NCBI GenBank assembly: GCA_013360535.1 | Contig: JABWBL010000062.1 | Span: 1-11,565 of the forward strand | Direction: 5' to 3' | DNA: 11,565 nt | Source of the DNA: Planctomycetaceae bacterium | GTDB lineage: Bacteria; Planctomycetota; UBA1135; GCA-002686595 | In this document: positions 1 to 6,057 of the stretch, in pieces | Position numbering within the stretch: the first letter of the stretch is position 1 | Layout: every line of letters starts with the position of its first letter | Translations under genes and position numbers: made by a program | Notes under the pieces: generated by a model | Database searches by the model: none | Seen by the model: the letters and a program-made list of their open reading frames with translations, nothing else | What the model was told of the DNA's origin: nothing

Positions 1-916
1 GTCGCGCGCCTCGAGCGCGCGCCGCCGCCTGCCACGCCTCGTCCTCGGGCCACGGCCAACAGAGCCGCGCGGAGCCAGCGCGCTGCAGCCGCACTTCGTA
101 GGTGCGGCCAGTTCCGAATTCGACGGCGAGCGCGGAGGCGACGAAGCCCGGAGCGCCGACGCGCACGAGCCACGTCCCGTCCAGATCCGTCGCTTGCGGC
201 GAGTGCGGGACGAGCTCGATCGGCTGCGTGCGAAAGGACTGGCCCCAGTCGAGCGACAGGTGCCGGGTCGGCGACGGCTGCGCCTGCGTGAAATCGAGCC
301 GCACCTGAGGGAGCAACGCGCCCGTCCGAGCGTCGACGACCCGCAGCCATGAAGGAGTCGCGCGCACGAGGCGCACGCTCGCGGGCGAATCGAACTCGAG
401 CGGCAGGGTTTCCCGTCCCGCCGCAGGCCGCCACACGCCGCTGCGCTCGACCAGGCCGCGCACTCGAACTTCGTCGATGGATTCAGGCCGAAACGGAAGC
501 TCGCAGCGCCAGGTTTTCCCTTGAACCGGAGTCCGGACGCGCTCGGTGGTGCCGTCGCGGTTGCGGAACGTGAGCGAGAGCTCGCCGACGGACGGCGACG
601 ACCGCTCGGCGAGCGCCGTGTCGGTGCGCTCGACTTCGAAGTCGACGGTGCCGCTCCATGCGATTCCGGTGGGCGGATCGGCACTCCTGGTCTCGCTCGC
701 GGGTTCGGCTGCGGGCAGCAGTTCCCGCAGGTTCGTGAGTTCCTGCGGCGCGGCGTCGACACGCAGCGCGAGCGCCGTCTCCGGCTCAGCGGACTCCAGG
801 CGACGTGACGCGTCGAACGACGCGCCTCCCCTCCACCAGAGCCAACTCCCCGTGCATCCCGCCGCGACGACGACGAGCGCGAGCATCGAGCGCATCGTGA
901 TCGAGAGGTTGCGCAT
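1..916 (-). CDS. Partial exported or lipid-anchored protein, third member of a tandem paralog family (3' end outside window)
   Basis: I do not recognise a named family. About 305 codons are visible from an ATG at 916 down to the left edge, without a stop. The N-terminus has a basic stretch, then a hydrophobic run (about residues 11-20) ending in VVVAAGC. That is either a loose lipobox with Cys21 as the lipidated residue or a short membrane anchor; WLWW follows. An alanine/glutamate-rich linker leads into beta-rich sequence. Segments match the two upstream genes: WRCELPF corresponds to WSCELPVPF, LRVVDARTG to LEVVDALSK, and PIELVPHSPQ...GAPGF to PLDLAP...SSPGY. The order of blocks is the same, so it is a diverged paralog, but it lacks the second and third conserved cysteines of its neighbours. 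The start lies 8 nt after the stop of the preceding gene, so it is almost certainly in the same operon. The likely location is outside the cytoplasmic membrane. Function unknown. Confidence 0.75.
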   Translation of the reverse strand, partial: MRNLSITMRSMLALVVVAAGCTGSWLWWRGGASFDASRRLESAEPETALALRVDAAPQELTNLRELLPAAEPASETRSADPPTGIAWSGTVDFEVERTDTALAERSSPSVGELSLTFRNRDGTTERVRTPVQGKTWRCELPFRPESIDEVRVRGLVERSGVWRPAAGRETLPLEFDSPASVRLVRATPSWLRVVDARTGALLPQVRLDFTQAQPSPTRHLSLDWGQSFRTQPIELVPHSPQATDLDGTWLVRVGAPGFVASALAVEFGTGRTYEVRLQRAGSARLCWPWPEDEAWQAAARARGAR

Positions 917-924
917 CGTGAGCT

Positions 925-2184
925 TCACCGGTCGAGCACGAGCTCGGTGCGGGCGCCGGCGGTGATGGTCGCGCGGAGCTGGATCGGCGCGGATGGCGCA
1001 GGCGCCCCGTCGGGTCCGAGCGTGCTGATGAAACGGCCGTCGACGAACTCGACCGCCTCGAATTCGCGAGAACCCTCGGGCGTCTGGAGCGTGATCTTTC
1101 CGAGGGTCACCCTGCCTCGCGGAGAACCGTCCACGGGCTTGACCGGAGGTTCGTCGACCGGCGTGCGCAGCTCGTATTCGCCTGCGGGAAGTCCTCGGAT
1201 GAGCTGAGGCAGCGCGAACCTGTTGAGGAGCGCGACGCGGCGGCCGGGGCCTGCGGGACCGACCTCGACCAGTTCCAGTTGGCCGCTCGCGGCGCTGCCG
1301 TGCACGAACAGCTCGCCGCCGGGCAGGAGCTCGACCCGCTGGAACGTCTCGCGCCGCAGGTCGACGACGATGCGTTGCCACGCGTAGCCGGGGCTCGAGA
1401 CGAAAAAGGCCTGCTCGGTCATCGAGTTGGCGAGCGGAGCGAGGTCCAGCGGAGTCTCGCGGAGCGGCTGGGTGATTTCGAGCCCCATGTTCGAGGGCAC
1501 GACCTGCTGGTTCGCCTCGACCGGCACGACTAGCGCGGTCGGAAGCGAACGCTTCGAGAGCGCATCGACGACTTCGAGCTGCGCATCCCATGCGCATTGG
1601 CCTCGTGCCACGAACAGCGAGGGCAGCACCTCGCCGCCGATGTTCGGCTCGAGCGCCGCGCGACCGTCGCAACGTCGCCCGTCGATCTGCACGCTGCGGA
1701 CCTCGAGCCGTTGCACGTCGCGAAACGGCACCGGGAGCTCGCAGCTCCAAGCACCACGCACCACTTCGACATCGAGCGAACGCACGGCACCTTCGAACGC
1801 AACTTCGAGCACGAAGTTCACGCGCGGCGCCAGCACTTGCCCGTTCGGCGCGTTGAGATGCCCGAGGTAGAACAGCCCCTCGATCGGTTCGCCGCCGTGG
1901 ATGATGCGCGGCCGTTCCATCACGAGCTGCGGCGGCGTGGCGAGCGCGACACGCGCGGCGGGCTCCTGCGTCGCCGAGTCCGATTCTGCCTGGGCGTCGG
2001 CGAAGGTGAGCGCGGCGTCGGGCTCCGGCGCAGCGGCAGTTTCCTCCAGCGGCGCGCTCGCCTCGAGCTCGCCGTCGGAGCCGGAGCTCGCGAGCAGCCC
2101 CCAGACGACGGCCCCGAGGACGGCAAGCCCGACGAAGGCACCGAACGCGAGCTTGGAACGATCCGGGGTCCGCGCCTTGCTCAT
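925..2184 (-). CDS. Single-pass membrane-anchored protein of unknown function, tandem paralog (419 aa)
   Basis: The ATG at 2184 is preceded by GAGG six bases upstream and starts 6 nt after the stop of the previous gene. A short basic N-terminus leads into one hydrophobic segment (residues about 12-34). A low-complexity Ala/Glu/Pro linker (35-80) follows, then a beta-rich region to the C-terminus. Conserved blocks shared with the next gene upstream are VALATPPQLVMERPRI (79-94), FEGAVRSL (130-137), WSCELPVPF (146-154), CAWDA.LEVVDAL.KR (197-212) and FFVSSPGY.W (260-269). PAGEYEL at 333-339 looks like the turn seen in carboxypeptidase-regulatory-like or Cna-B-like beta sandwiches. Cysteines 148, 172 and 197 all have counterparts in the upstream paralog and could form a disulfide outside the cell. 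The topology suggests a periplasmic or surface role. No catalytic motif is visible and the function is unknown. Confidence 0.85.
   Translation of the reverse strand: MSKARTPDRSKLAFGAFVGLAVLGAVVWGLLASSGSDGELEASAPLEETAAAPEPDAALTFADAQAESDSATQEPAARVALATPPQLVMERPRIIHGGEPIEGLFYLGHLNAPNGQVLAPRVNFVLEVAFEGAVRSLDVEVVRGAWSCELPVPFRDVQRLEVRSVQIDGRRCDGRAALEPNIGGEVLPSLFVARGQCAWDAQLEVVDALSKRSLPTALVVPVEANQQVVPSNMGLEITQPLRETPLDLAPLANSMTEQAFFVSSPGYAWQRIVVDLRRETFQRVELLPGGELFVHGSAASGQLELVEVGPAGPGRRVALLNRFALPQLIRGLPAGEYELRTPVDEPPVKPVDGSPRGRVTLGKITLQTPEGSREFEAVEFVDGRFISTLGPDGAPAPSAPIQLRATITAGARTELVLDR
1903..2038. repeat. Near-identical duplicated segment, copy 1 (partner 3151-3286)
   Basis: About 135 bases align without gaps to 3151-3286, with roughly 15 mismatches by eye (near 89% identity). 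The segment encodes the end of the linker and the VALATPPQLVMERPRI block in both paralogous genes. Identity here is clearly higher than over the rest of the two genes. Confidence 0.7.
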
Positions 2185-2190
2185 CCGGCC

Positions 2191-3444
2191 TCAGGGGTCG
2201 ATCACGATTTCGGCGCTGGCGCCGACGGTCACTCGCGCACGGCGGTGGAACGGGGGCAGCGGCTTGGGCGGAGCGTCGGGCTCCTCCGACTCGACGGGAT
2301 CGAGTTCGATGGGCTCGCCGTTGGAATCGACGAGCTTCAGGCGTCCCAAGCGCGAGGGCGGCGGACTGGACAAGCACGTGAGCCACGGATCCGACGGCGA
2401 GGCCGAAGGGAAAGTGAGCACCTCGTACTCCCCGGGAGCGAGGCCGGTCAGCTTCCACGGGAGCGTGGAGATCGAACCGGTGATGACCTCGCGCAGGGTA
2501 CCGTCGGCGAGCACGGCGGACAGGCGCAGGTCGCCGCCCGACGGCGCGCCGAGGAGCGTGAGGTCGCCTCCGGGGACGAGCTCGACCCGGTGGGACGATT
2601 CGCGCGAGAGATCGACCTCGAGGCGCTTCCAGCCGTAGCCGGGACTCGAGACGAAGAAGACCTGTGCGGGCATCTTCGTCGCGAACGGAGCGAGGTCGAC
2701 GGGCGCGAGCCGCGGCGCCGGCACCGGATTCCGGGCGTGAAAGACGGGCAGTTCGCGCGAGGCGGACTCGGCCGCGACGACGAGCACTTCGTCGAGCGGC
2801 CGCTTCGTGAGCGCGTCGACCACCTCGAGCGACGCGTCCCAGGCGCAGCAGCTGCGCACGACGACGTCGGTCGGAAGGCCGTCGGCGCCGACGGCGAACG
2901 AGATCGCGGCGCGCTGCTCGCACGGACGCCCGTCCACTTGCACGTCGCGTACTTCGAGCGTGTGCACCTCGCGGAACGGAATCGGCAGGTCGCAGCTCCA
3001 CTGGCCGCGCGCGACCTCGACCTCGAGCGAACGCACGGCGCCCTCGAACACCACGTCGAGCACGAACGAAGCGCGCGGCGCGAGCAGGCCCTCGGGAACG
3101 TCGGCGTGCTCGAGCAGGTGCCGACCGTGGATCGTGTCGCCCCCGCGGAAGATGCGCGGTCGCTCCATCACGAGCTGCGGCGGCGTGGCGAGCGCGACGC
3201 GTGTGGCGGGCTCCTGCGTCGGCGAGTTCGACTCTGCGGGCGCGTCGGCGAAGGAGAGCGCCGCCTCGGGCTCCGGCGCGGCGGCGATAACGGCCTGCGG
3301 CGGGCTGGACTCGGATTCGCCGCCCGATCGAGAGCTCGCGAGAAACGCCCAGACCCCGGCCCCCACCACGGCGAGGCCGGCCAGGGCGCCGAACACGAGC
3401 TGGCGGGCCCGCGACGGCGAAGAGGTGGAGCGGGAAGCGCTCAC
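2191..3444 (-). CDS. Single-pass membrane-anchored protein of unknown function, first gene of the three-paralog operon (417 aa)
   Basis: The start is a GTG at 3444. I found no ATG in frame for some way upstream and no clear Shine-Dalgarno sequence. A Ser/Arg-rich N-terminus precedes a hydrophobic anchor (residues about 16-38), an acidic Ala/Pro/Glu linker (40-80), and a beta-rich extracytoplasmic part. Blocks shared with the downstream paralog occur in the same order: VALATPPQLVMERPRI (83-98), FEGAVRSLEVEV (133-144), WSCDLPIPF (149-157), CAWDASLEVVDAL.KR (200-215), VFFVSSPGYGW (262-272) and APGEYEV (336-342). Cysteines 151, 175 and 200 are conserved with that paralog; 199 and 357 are extra. 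The C-terminus (RARVTVGASAEIVIDP) parallels the paralog's end. It heads a divergently transcribed operon. I see no enzyme motif. A structural, surface or sensory role is possible but unsupported. Confidence 0.85.
   Translation of the reverse strand: MSASRSTSSPSRARQLVFGALAGLAVVGAGVWAFLASSRSGGESESSPPQAVIAAAPEPEAALSFADAPAESNSPTQEPATRVALATPPQLVMERPRIFRGGDTIHGRHLLEHADVPEGLLAPRASFVLDVVFEGAVRSLEVEVARGQWSCDLPIPFREVHTLEVRDVQVDGRPCEQRAAISFAVGADGLPTDVVVRSCCAWDASLEVVDALTKRPLDEVLVVAAESASRELPVFHARNPVPAPRLAPVDLAPFATKMPAQVFFVSSPGYGWKRLEVDLSRESSHRVELVPGGDLTLLGAPSGGDLRLSAVLADGTLREVITGSISTLPWKLTGLAPGEYEVLTFPSASPSDPWLTCLSSPPPSRLGRLKLVDSNGEPIELDPVESEEPDAPPKPLPPFHRRARVTVGASAEIVIDP
3151..3286. repeat. Near-identical duplicated segment, copy 2 (partner 1903-2038)
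   Basis: This is the counterpart of the segment at 1903-2038, in the same orientation and reading frame. It lies within the gene at 2191-3444. A run of about 32 identical bases (3166-3197, against 1918-1949) is its most conserved stretch. Confidence 0.7.
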
Positions 3445-3826
3445 GGCAAGCGGATAGTCCGCCGGAGACCCGTCGGCGACAAGGGAAGGCTCTCGAAGTT
3501 CCGGCGGCCGCGACGGGAGGGCGTTCCCGACTTCAGGAGACGCTTTTCCGCGCGCGGTCTACGCACTGGGGGCCTCAGCACCTGCGTCCCGGGCTACGCC
3601 GAGCACCGCCAAAGAACAGATTTTCAGAATGAAACCCGTTGCCAAGGCAGCCGACAAATCTAGAGTCGTAGCCTTACACCCCTGCAACGGCTGTCTCGAT
3701 ACGTCCCCCAGCGTCTCGAAACTGGCCTCGGGCTGGCCCGCGCGCGCCGCGGACCGGATGTGAGGCAGGCCGTTCCATCCCACCCTGACCCCGCTCGCGC
3801 GGTCGACCGCGCGTTCCGCACCCTCC
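3445..3826. promoter_or_regulatory. Divergent intergenic region with AT-rich control patch
   Basis: This 382-bp gap separates the minus-strand paralog operon from the plus-strand hydrolase-like gene. I see no credible small gene in it. Bases 3611-3670 are only 43% GC (26 of 60), in strong contrast to their surroundings, which fits a bidirectional promoter or operator area. A 6-bp inverted repeat (AGATTT at 3618-3623, AAATCT at 3656-3661) brackets the patch. TTGCCAA at 3639-3645 offers a -35-like hexamer on both strands. The remaining parts are GC-rich, including a 10-bp palindrome CCGCGCGCGG at about 3548-3557. Confidence 0.5.
3639..3666 (+). promoter_or_regulatory. Possible sigma70-type promoter for the hydrolase-like gene
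   Basis: TTGCCA (3639-3644, five of six matches to TTGACA) is followed after 16 bases by TAGAGT (3661-3666, four of six matches to TATAAT). It lies inside the AT-rich patch. The transcript would have a leader of about 150 nt before the ATG at 3827. The assignment rests on sequence resemblance only. Confidence 0.3.
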
Positions 3827-4639
3827 ATGGCAACGATCCCCGCCCTGGCCGCCGTCGCGCTGCTTTTCGCCGCGACCCCCGCCCCGGCCCAGACCGCTGT
3901 CAACGCCGCCCCCGCGAAGGCCAAGCCTGCCGCGGCGGAAACGTGGACGAAGATCGAGCTCGTCGCCGAGGACAAGCGCAAGATCGCCGCGTCGTTCTGG
4001 GCGCCGAAAGACCAGAAGGGCGCCGTGCCCGCGGCCGTGCTCGTGCACGACGCCGGTGCGCAGCGCGCCGACCTGAACGACGTCGCCGAGCGCCTGTGGA
4101 AGCAGGGCTTCGCGGTGGTCTCGCTCGACCTGCGTGGCCACGGCGAGAGCCAGGGCACGGACAAGGCGTGGGCGGAATTGAATGACGAGGAGCGCGCGAA
4201 GGCCTGGGCCTTCTGCCTGCGCGACGTCAAGGCCGCGGCCGACTGGATCGGCAAGCAGGCGGGTGTGCACTCGTCGAACGTCTCGCTGCTCGGCGACCGC
4301 GCGGGCTGCACGCTGGTGACGCGTTACGCGATGCGCGACGAGAACGTGCGCTCGCTCGTGCTGCTCGACCCGCAAGTGGAACAGCTCGGCTTCAGCCTCG
4401 CCAAGGACATCGCGAGCCTCGCGGGCCTGCCGACCTACATCGCCGCGACGAAGGAGTCCGCTCCCAAGGCGCAGACGATCGCGGAATCGGGCGAGAAGGC
4501 CAACGAAGGCAACAAGTTCATCGAGATCGCGCTGTTCAAGGGCGCGCCGGTGATGCCGACGACGGACAAGACGCTCGTCGCGGGCATCGCGAAGTTCATG
4601 AGCACGCAGGCCAACCCCGAGAAGGCCGCGAAGAAGTAG
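3827..4639 (+). CDS. Exported alpha/beta-hydrolase-fold protein, probably catalytically dead (270 aa)
   Basis: The N-terminus (residues 1-22, hydrophobic, ending APAQ) resembles a Sec signal peptide cleaved after AQ, though it lacks the usual basic residues. An Ala/Pro/Lys-rich spacer leads to the fold: strand VLVHD (71-75), VVSLDLRGHGES (97-108, the typical pre-nucleophile strand and turn), the nucleophile elbow LLGDRAG (154-160), and strand LVLLDP (177-182). In active family members the elbow reads G-x-S-x-G. Here the serine position is Arg158, confirmed from codons ggc gac cgc gcg ggc. The C-terminal segment that usually carries the catalytic histidine reads LFKGAPVMPTTDKTL (236-250) and contains no histidine. 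A binding or structural role is more likely than esterase activity. The ATG at 3827 is the only ATG between it and the in-frame TGA at 3761. Two hairpins follow the stop. The fold assignment is solid; the biological role is unknown. Confidence 0.8.
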   Translation: MATIPALAAVALLFAATPAPAQTAVNAAPAKAKPAAAETWTKIELVAEDKRKIAASFWAPKDQKGAVPAAVLVHDAGAQRADLNDVAERLWKQGFAVVSLDLRGHGESQGTDKAWAELNDEERAKAWAFCLRDVKAAADWIGKQAGVHSSNVSLLGDRAGCTLVTRYAMRDENVRSLVLLDPQVEQLGFSLAKDIASLAGLPTYIAATKESAPKAQTIAESGEKANEGNKFIEIALFKGAPVMPTTDKTLVAGIAKFMSTQANPEKAAKK

Positions 4640-4646
4640 CTCGAGC

Positions 4647-4665
4647 TGGCGCGGATTCCGCGCCA
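4647..4665 (+). terminator. Short GC hairpin after the hydrolase-like gene
   Basis: TGGCGCGG and CCGCGCCA form a perfect 8-bp stem around a 3-base loop (ATT), starting 8 nt past the stop codon. There is no T-run after it, so it may be a weak terminator or an RNA 3'-end stabiliser. Confidence 0.4.
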
Positions 4666-4674
4666 CAGGCCCAC

Positions 4675-4706
4675 GAGGCCTCGCTGGCGATCGCCGGCGG
4701 GGCCTT
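4675..4706 (+). terminator. Long GC-rich hairpin, likely terminator
   Basis: The two halves 4675-4690 and 4691-4706 can pair over their whole length (up to 16 pairs, three of them G-U), centred on GGCGATCGCC. The sequence after it, TTGTCGCTT, is modestly T-rich. It sits between the hydrolase-like gene and the radical SAM gene and probably separates their transcripts. Confidence 0.5.
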
Positions 4707-4749
4707 GTCGCTTGGGAGGCAGTCCAGCGAGAGCGCGCCCCCACCCGAT

Positions 4750-4755
4750 TAGACT
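4750..4755 (+). promoter_or_regulatory. -10-like hexamer TAGACT just before the radical SAM start
   Basis: TAGACT matches TATAAT at four positions and ends 7 nt before the GTG at 4763. That spacing would place the transcription start at or next to the start codon, as in leaderless mRNAs. I see no good -35 element at the expected place, and no Shine-Dalgarno sequence precedes the GTG. Confidence 0.35.
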
Positions 4756-4762
4756 GCTCCCC

Positions 4763-5839
4763 GTGGTGAAGGCCCTCCTGCGCTCGCTGCTCTCGCCCGC
4801 CGCCCGCGCCCGCGTGCGACGCTGGCTCGACGTGCTCGACACGGAGTGGCACTACCGGCTGCACCGCCGCCGCATCCGCGCGCGGCTCGAGTCGCTGCGC
4901 CGCGTTCCGCGTGGGCTGCACGTCGAAGGCACCAACATCTGCAACGCGCGCTGCGTCTTCTGCGCCTATCCGCAGATGGAGCGCCGCAAGCAGACGATGT
5001 CGATGGACGACTTCCGGCGCGTCGTCGGGCAGTACCTCGAGATGGGCGGCCGGCACGTGTCGCTGACGCCGATCGTCGGCGATCCGTTCGTCGACAAGCA
5101 CATGTTCGAGCGGCTCGACCACCTGATGGCGCTCGAGCAAGTCAGCGGGATCAGCTTCTACACCAACGCGATCCTGATGACGCCGGAGAAGTCCGAGCGC
5201 CTGCTCGCCTACGCGTCGAAGCTGCACGTGCACGTGTCCTGGGGCGGCTTCGACGCCGAGACGTGGAACACGATCATGGGCGTCGAGAAGTTCGAGGCCG
5301 CGCGCGATGCGGTGCTCGCACTGCTCGAGCTCAAGGAGCGCACGGGCTCGAAGCTGCGCTTCACGCTCGCGCTGCGTTGCCCGGATTCGAACCGCACGGG
5401 TGAGCTGCACGAAAGGCTCGAGGCGTACCGCAAGCGTGGGCTGGTCGAGATCGCGCCGATGGGCGACTACGACTCGTGGGCCGGCAAGGTCAAGCCGGAA
5501 GAGCTCGCGAAGGTCGGCCTCGTGCCGCGCGAGATGCCCTACAAGCGCGGTGCGTGCGAGTTGCTCTTCACCAAGCCCGTCGTGCTCGCCGACGGCCGCG
5601 TCAACGCCTGCGCCTGCCGCGACGTCGAGGCCGAGCTGATCGTCGGCAACGTCCACGAGGAACCGCTCGGCCAGATCTGGGCCGGCGCGCGCATCACCGA
5701 GCTGATCGAGCGCCACGAGCGCGGCGACTACCCCGAAGTCTGCCAGCGCTGCACGTACTTCGTGAGCGTCTACAACTCGCGCAAGTCGCGGACGTTTGAG
5801 GCGGACGGCAAGCTGCAGGGCAACTGGGCCGAGGACTAG
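4763..5839 (+). CDS. Radical SAM/SPASM-domain protein of unknown substrate (358 aa)
   Basis: Residues 60-67 (C-N-A-R-C-V-F-C) are the CxxxCxxC motif that binds the catalytic [4Fe-4S] cluster and S-adenosylmethionine. [16 protein letters not shown] (93-108) fits the following beta strand and SAM-contacting region. The C-terminal part carries further cysteines (265, 283, 285, 327, 330) in a SPASM/twitch-like arrangement that should bind an auxiliary Fe-S cluster: [12 protein letters not shown] (276-287), then CQRC (327-330). Enzymes of this type modify peptides, sugars or other small substrates. Residues 1-50 hold 14 arginines and look like an amphipathic helical extension. I chose the GTG at 4763 (a second GTG follows at 4766). 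An in-frame TTG at 4712 would lie almost against the terminator hairpin, leaving no room for a leader, and would add an unrelated N-terminus. No precursor peptide or glycosyltransferase gene is adjacent, so the substrate cannot be inferred. Confidence 0.85.
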   Translation: MVKALLRSLLSPAARARVRRWLDVLDTEWHYRLHRRRIRARLESLRRVPRGLHVEGTNICNARCVFCAYPQMERRKQTMSMDDFRRVVGQYLEMGGRHVSLTPIVGDPFVDKHMFERLDHLMALEQVSGISFYTNAILMTPEKSERLLAYASKLHVHVSWGGFDAETWNTIMGVEKFEAARDAVLALLELKERTGSKLRFTLALRCPDSNRTGELHERLEAYRKRGLVEIAPMGDYDSWAGKVKPEELAKVGLVPREMPYKRGACELLFTKPVVLADGRVNACACRDVEAELIVGNVHEEPLGQIWAGARITELIERHERGDYPEVCQRCTYFVSVYNSRKSRTFEADGKLQGNWAED

Positions 5840-5898
5840 GCGCGCGCTCCCGAAGGGGAAGGAACTTCCCGTCGCGGGCCACGGAAGGCACGGGCGGG

Positions 5899-5928
5899 TT
5901 GCAGGCGGCCAACGCTGCGCCCTACGCT
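5899..5928 (+). promoter_or_regulatory. Possible promoter upstream of cysD
   Basis: TTGCAG (5899-5904) and TACGCT (5923-5928) are 18 bases apart and weakly resemble -35 and -10 boxes. The hairpin at 5939-5959 would then lie at the very start of the transcript. The match is poor and could be chance. Confidence 0.2.
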
Positions 5929-5938
5929 GGTGGGGATC

Positions 5939-5959
5939 GGGCTCCGGCGCCCGGAGCCC
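5939..5959 (+). promoter_or_regulatory. Perfect hairpin in the cysD leader
   Basis: GGGCTCCG and CGGAGCCC form an 8-bp stem with a 5-base loop (GCGCC). It sits 99 nt after the radical SAM stop and 98 nt before the cysD ATG. No T-run follows, which weighs against a standard intrinsic terminator. It may be a terminator-like element for the upstream gene or part of a structured leader controlling the sulfate-activation operon. I could not match it to a known riboswitch class. Confidence 0.4.
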
Positions 5960-6057
5960 TTCAAGCGCTCCGGGGACAGGCGCCGAAGACTGCCGACCCT
6001 CTCCCCGCCGAGCGCCCTGCGTCGGCCACGACCTCTCCAGAGCTCGCCTCCAACACC

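Noticed and set aside
3548..3557. CCGCGCGCGG palindrome in the divergent intergenic region
   Set aside because: Self-complementary GC runs of this length are expected by chance in DNA this GC-rich, and it has no clear spacing to a promoter.
1597..3663. A 688-codon plus-strand open frame antisense to the three-paralog operon
   Set aside because: It is composed of repetitive Arg/Glu/Gly/Ala-rich sequence, typical of the complement of GC-rich genes. The minus-strand genes have anchors, conserved paralog blocks and operon spacing.
3674..5716. A 680-codon minus-strand open frame across the hydrolase-like and radical SAM genes
   Set aside because: The plus strand encodes two proteins with recognisable family motifs. 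The antisense product is Arg/Asp/His/Leu-rich low-complexity sequence and spans a terminator-like region.
5899..6057. N-terminal extension of cysD by 53 residues from an upstream in-frame TTG
   Set aside because: The added residues are low-complexity Ala/Pro/Gly sequence. The ATG at 6058 gives the family's usual length and start.
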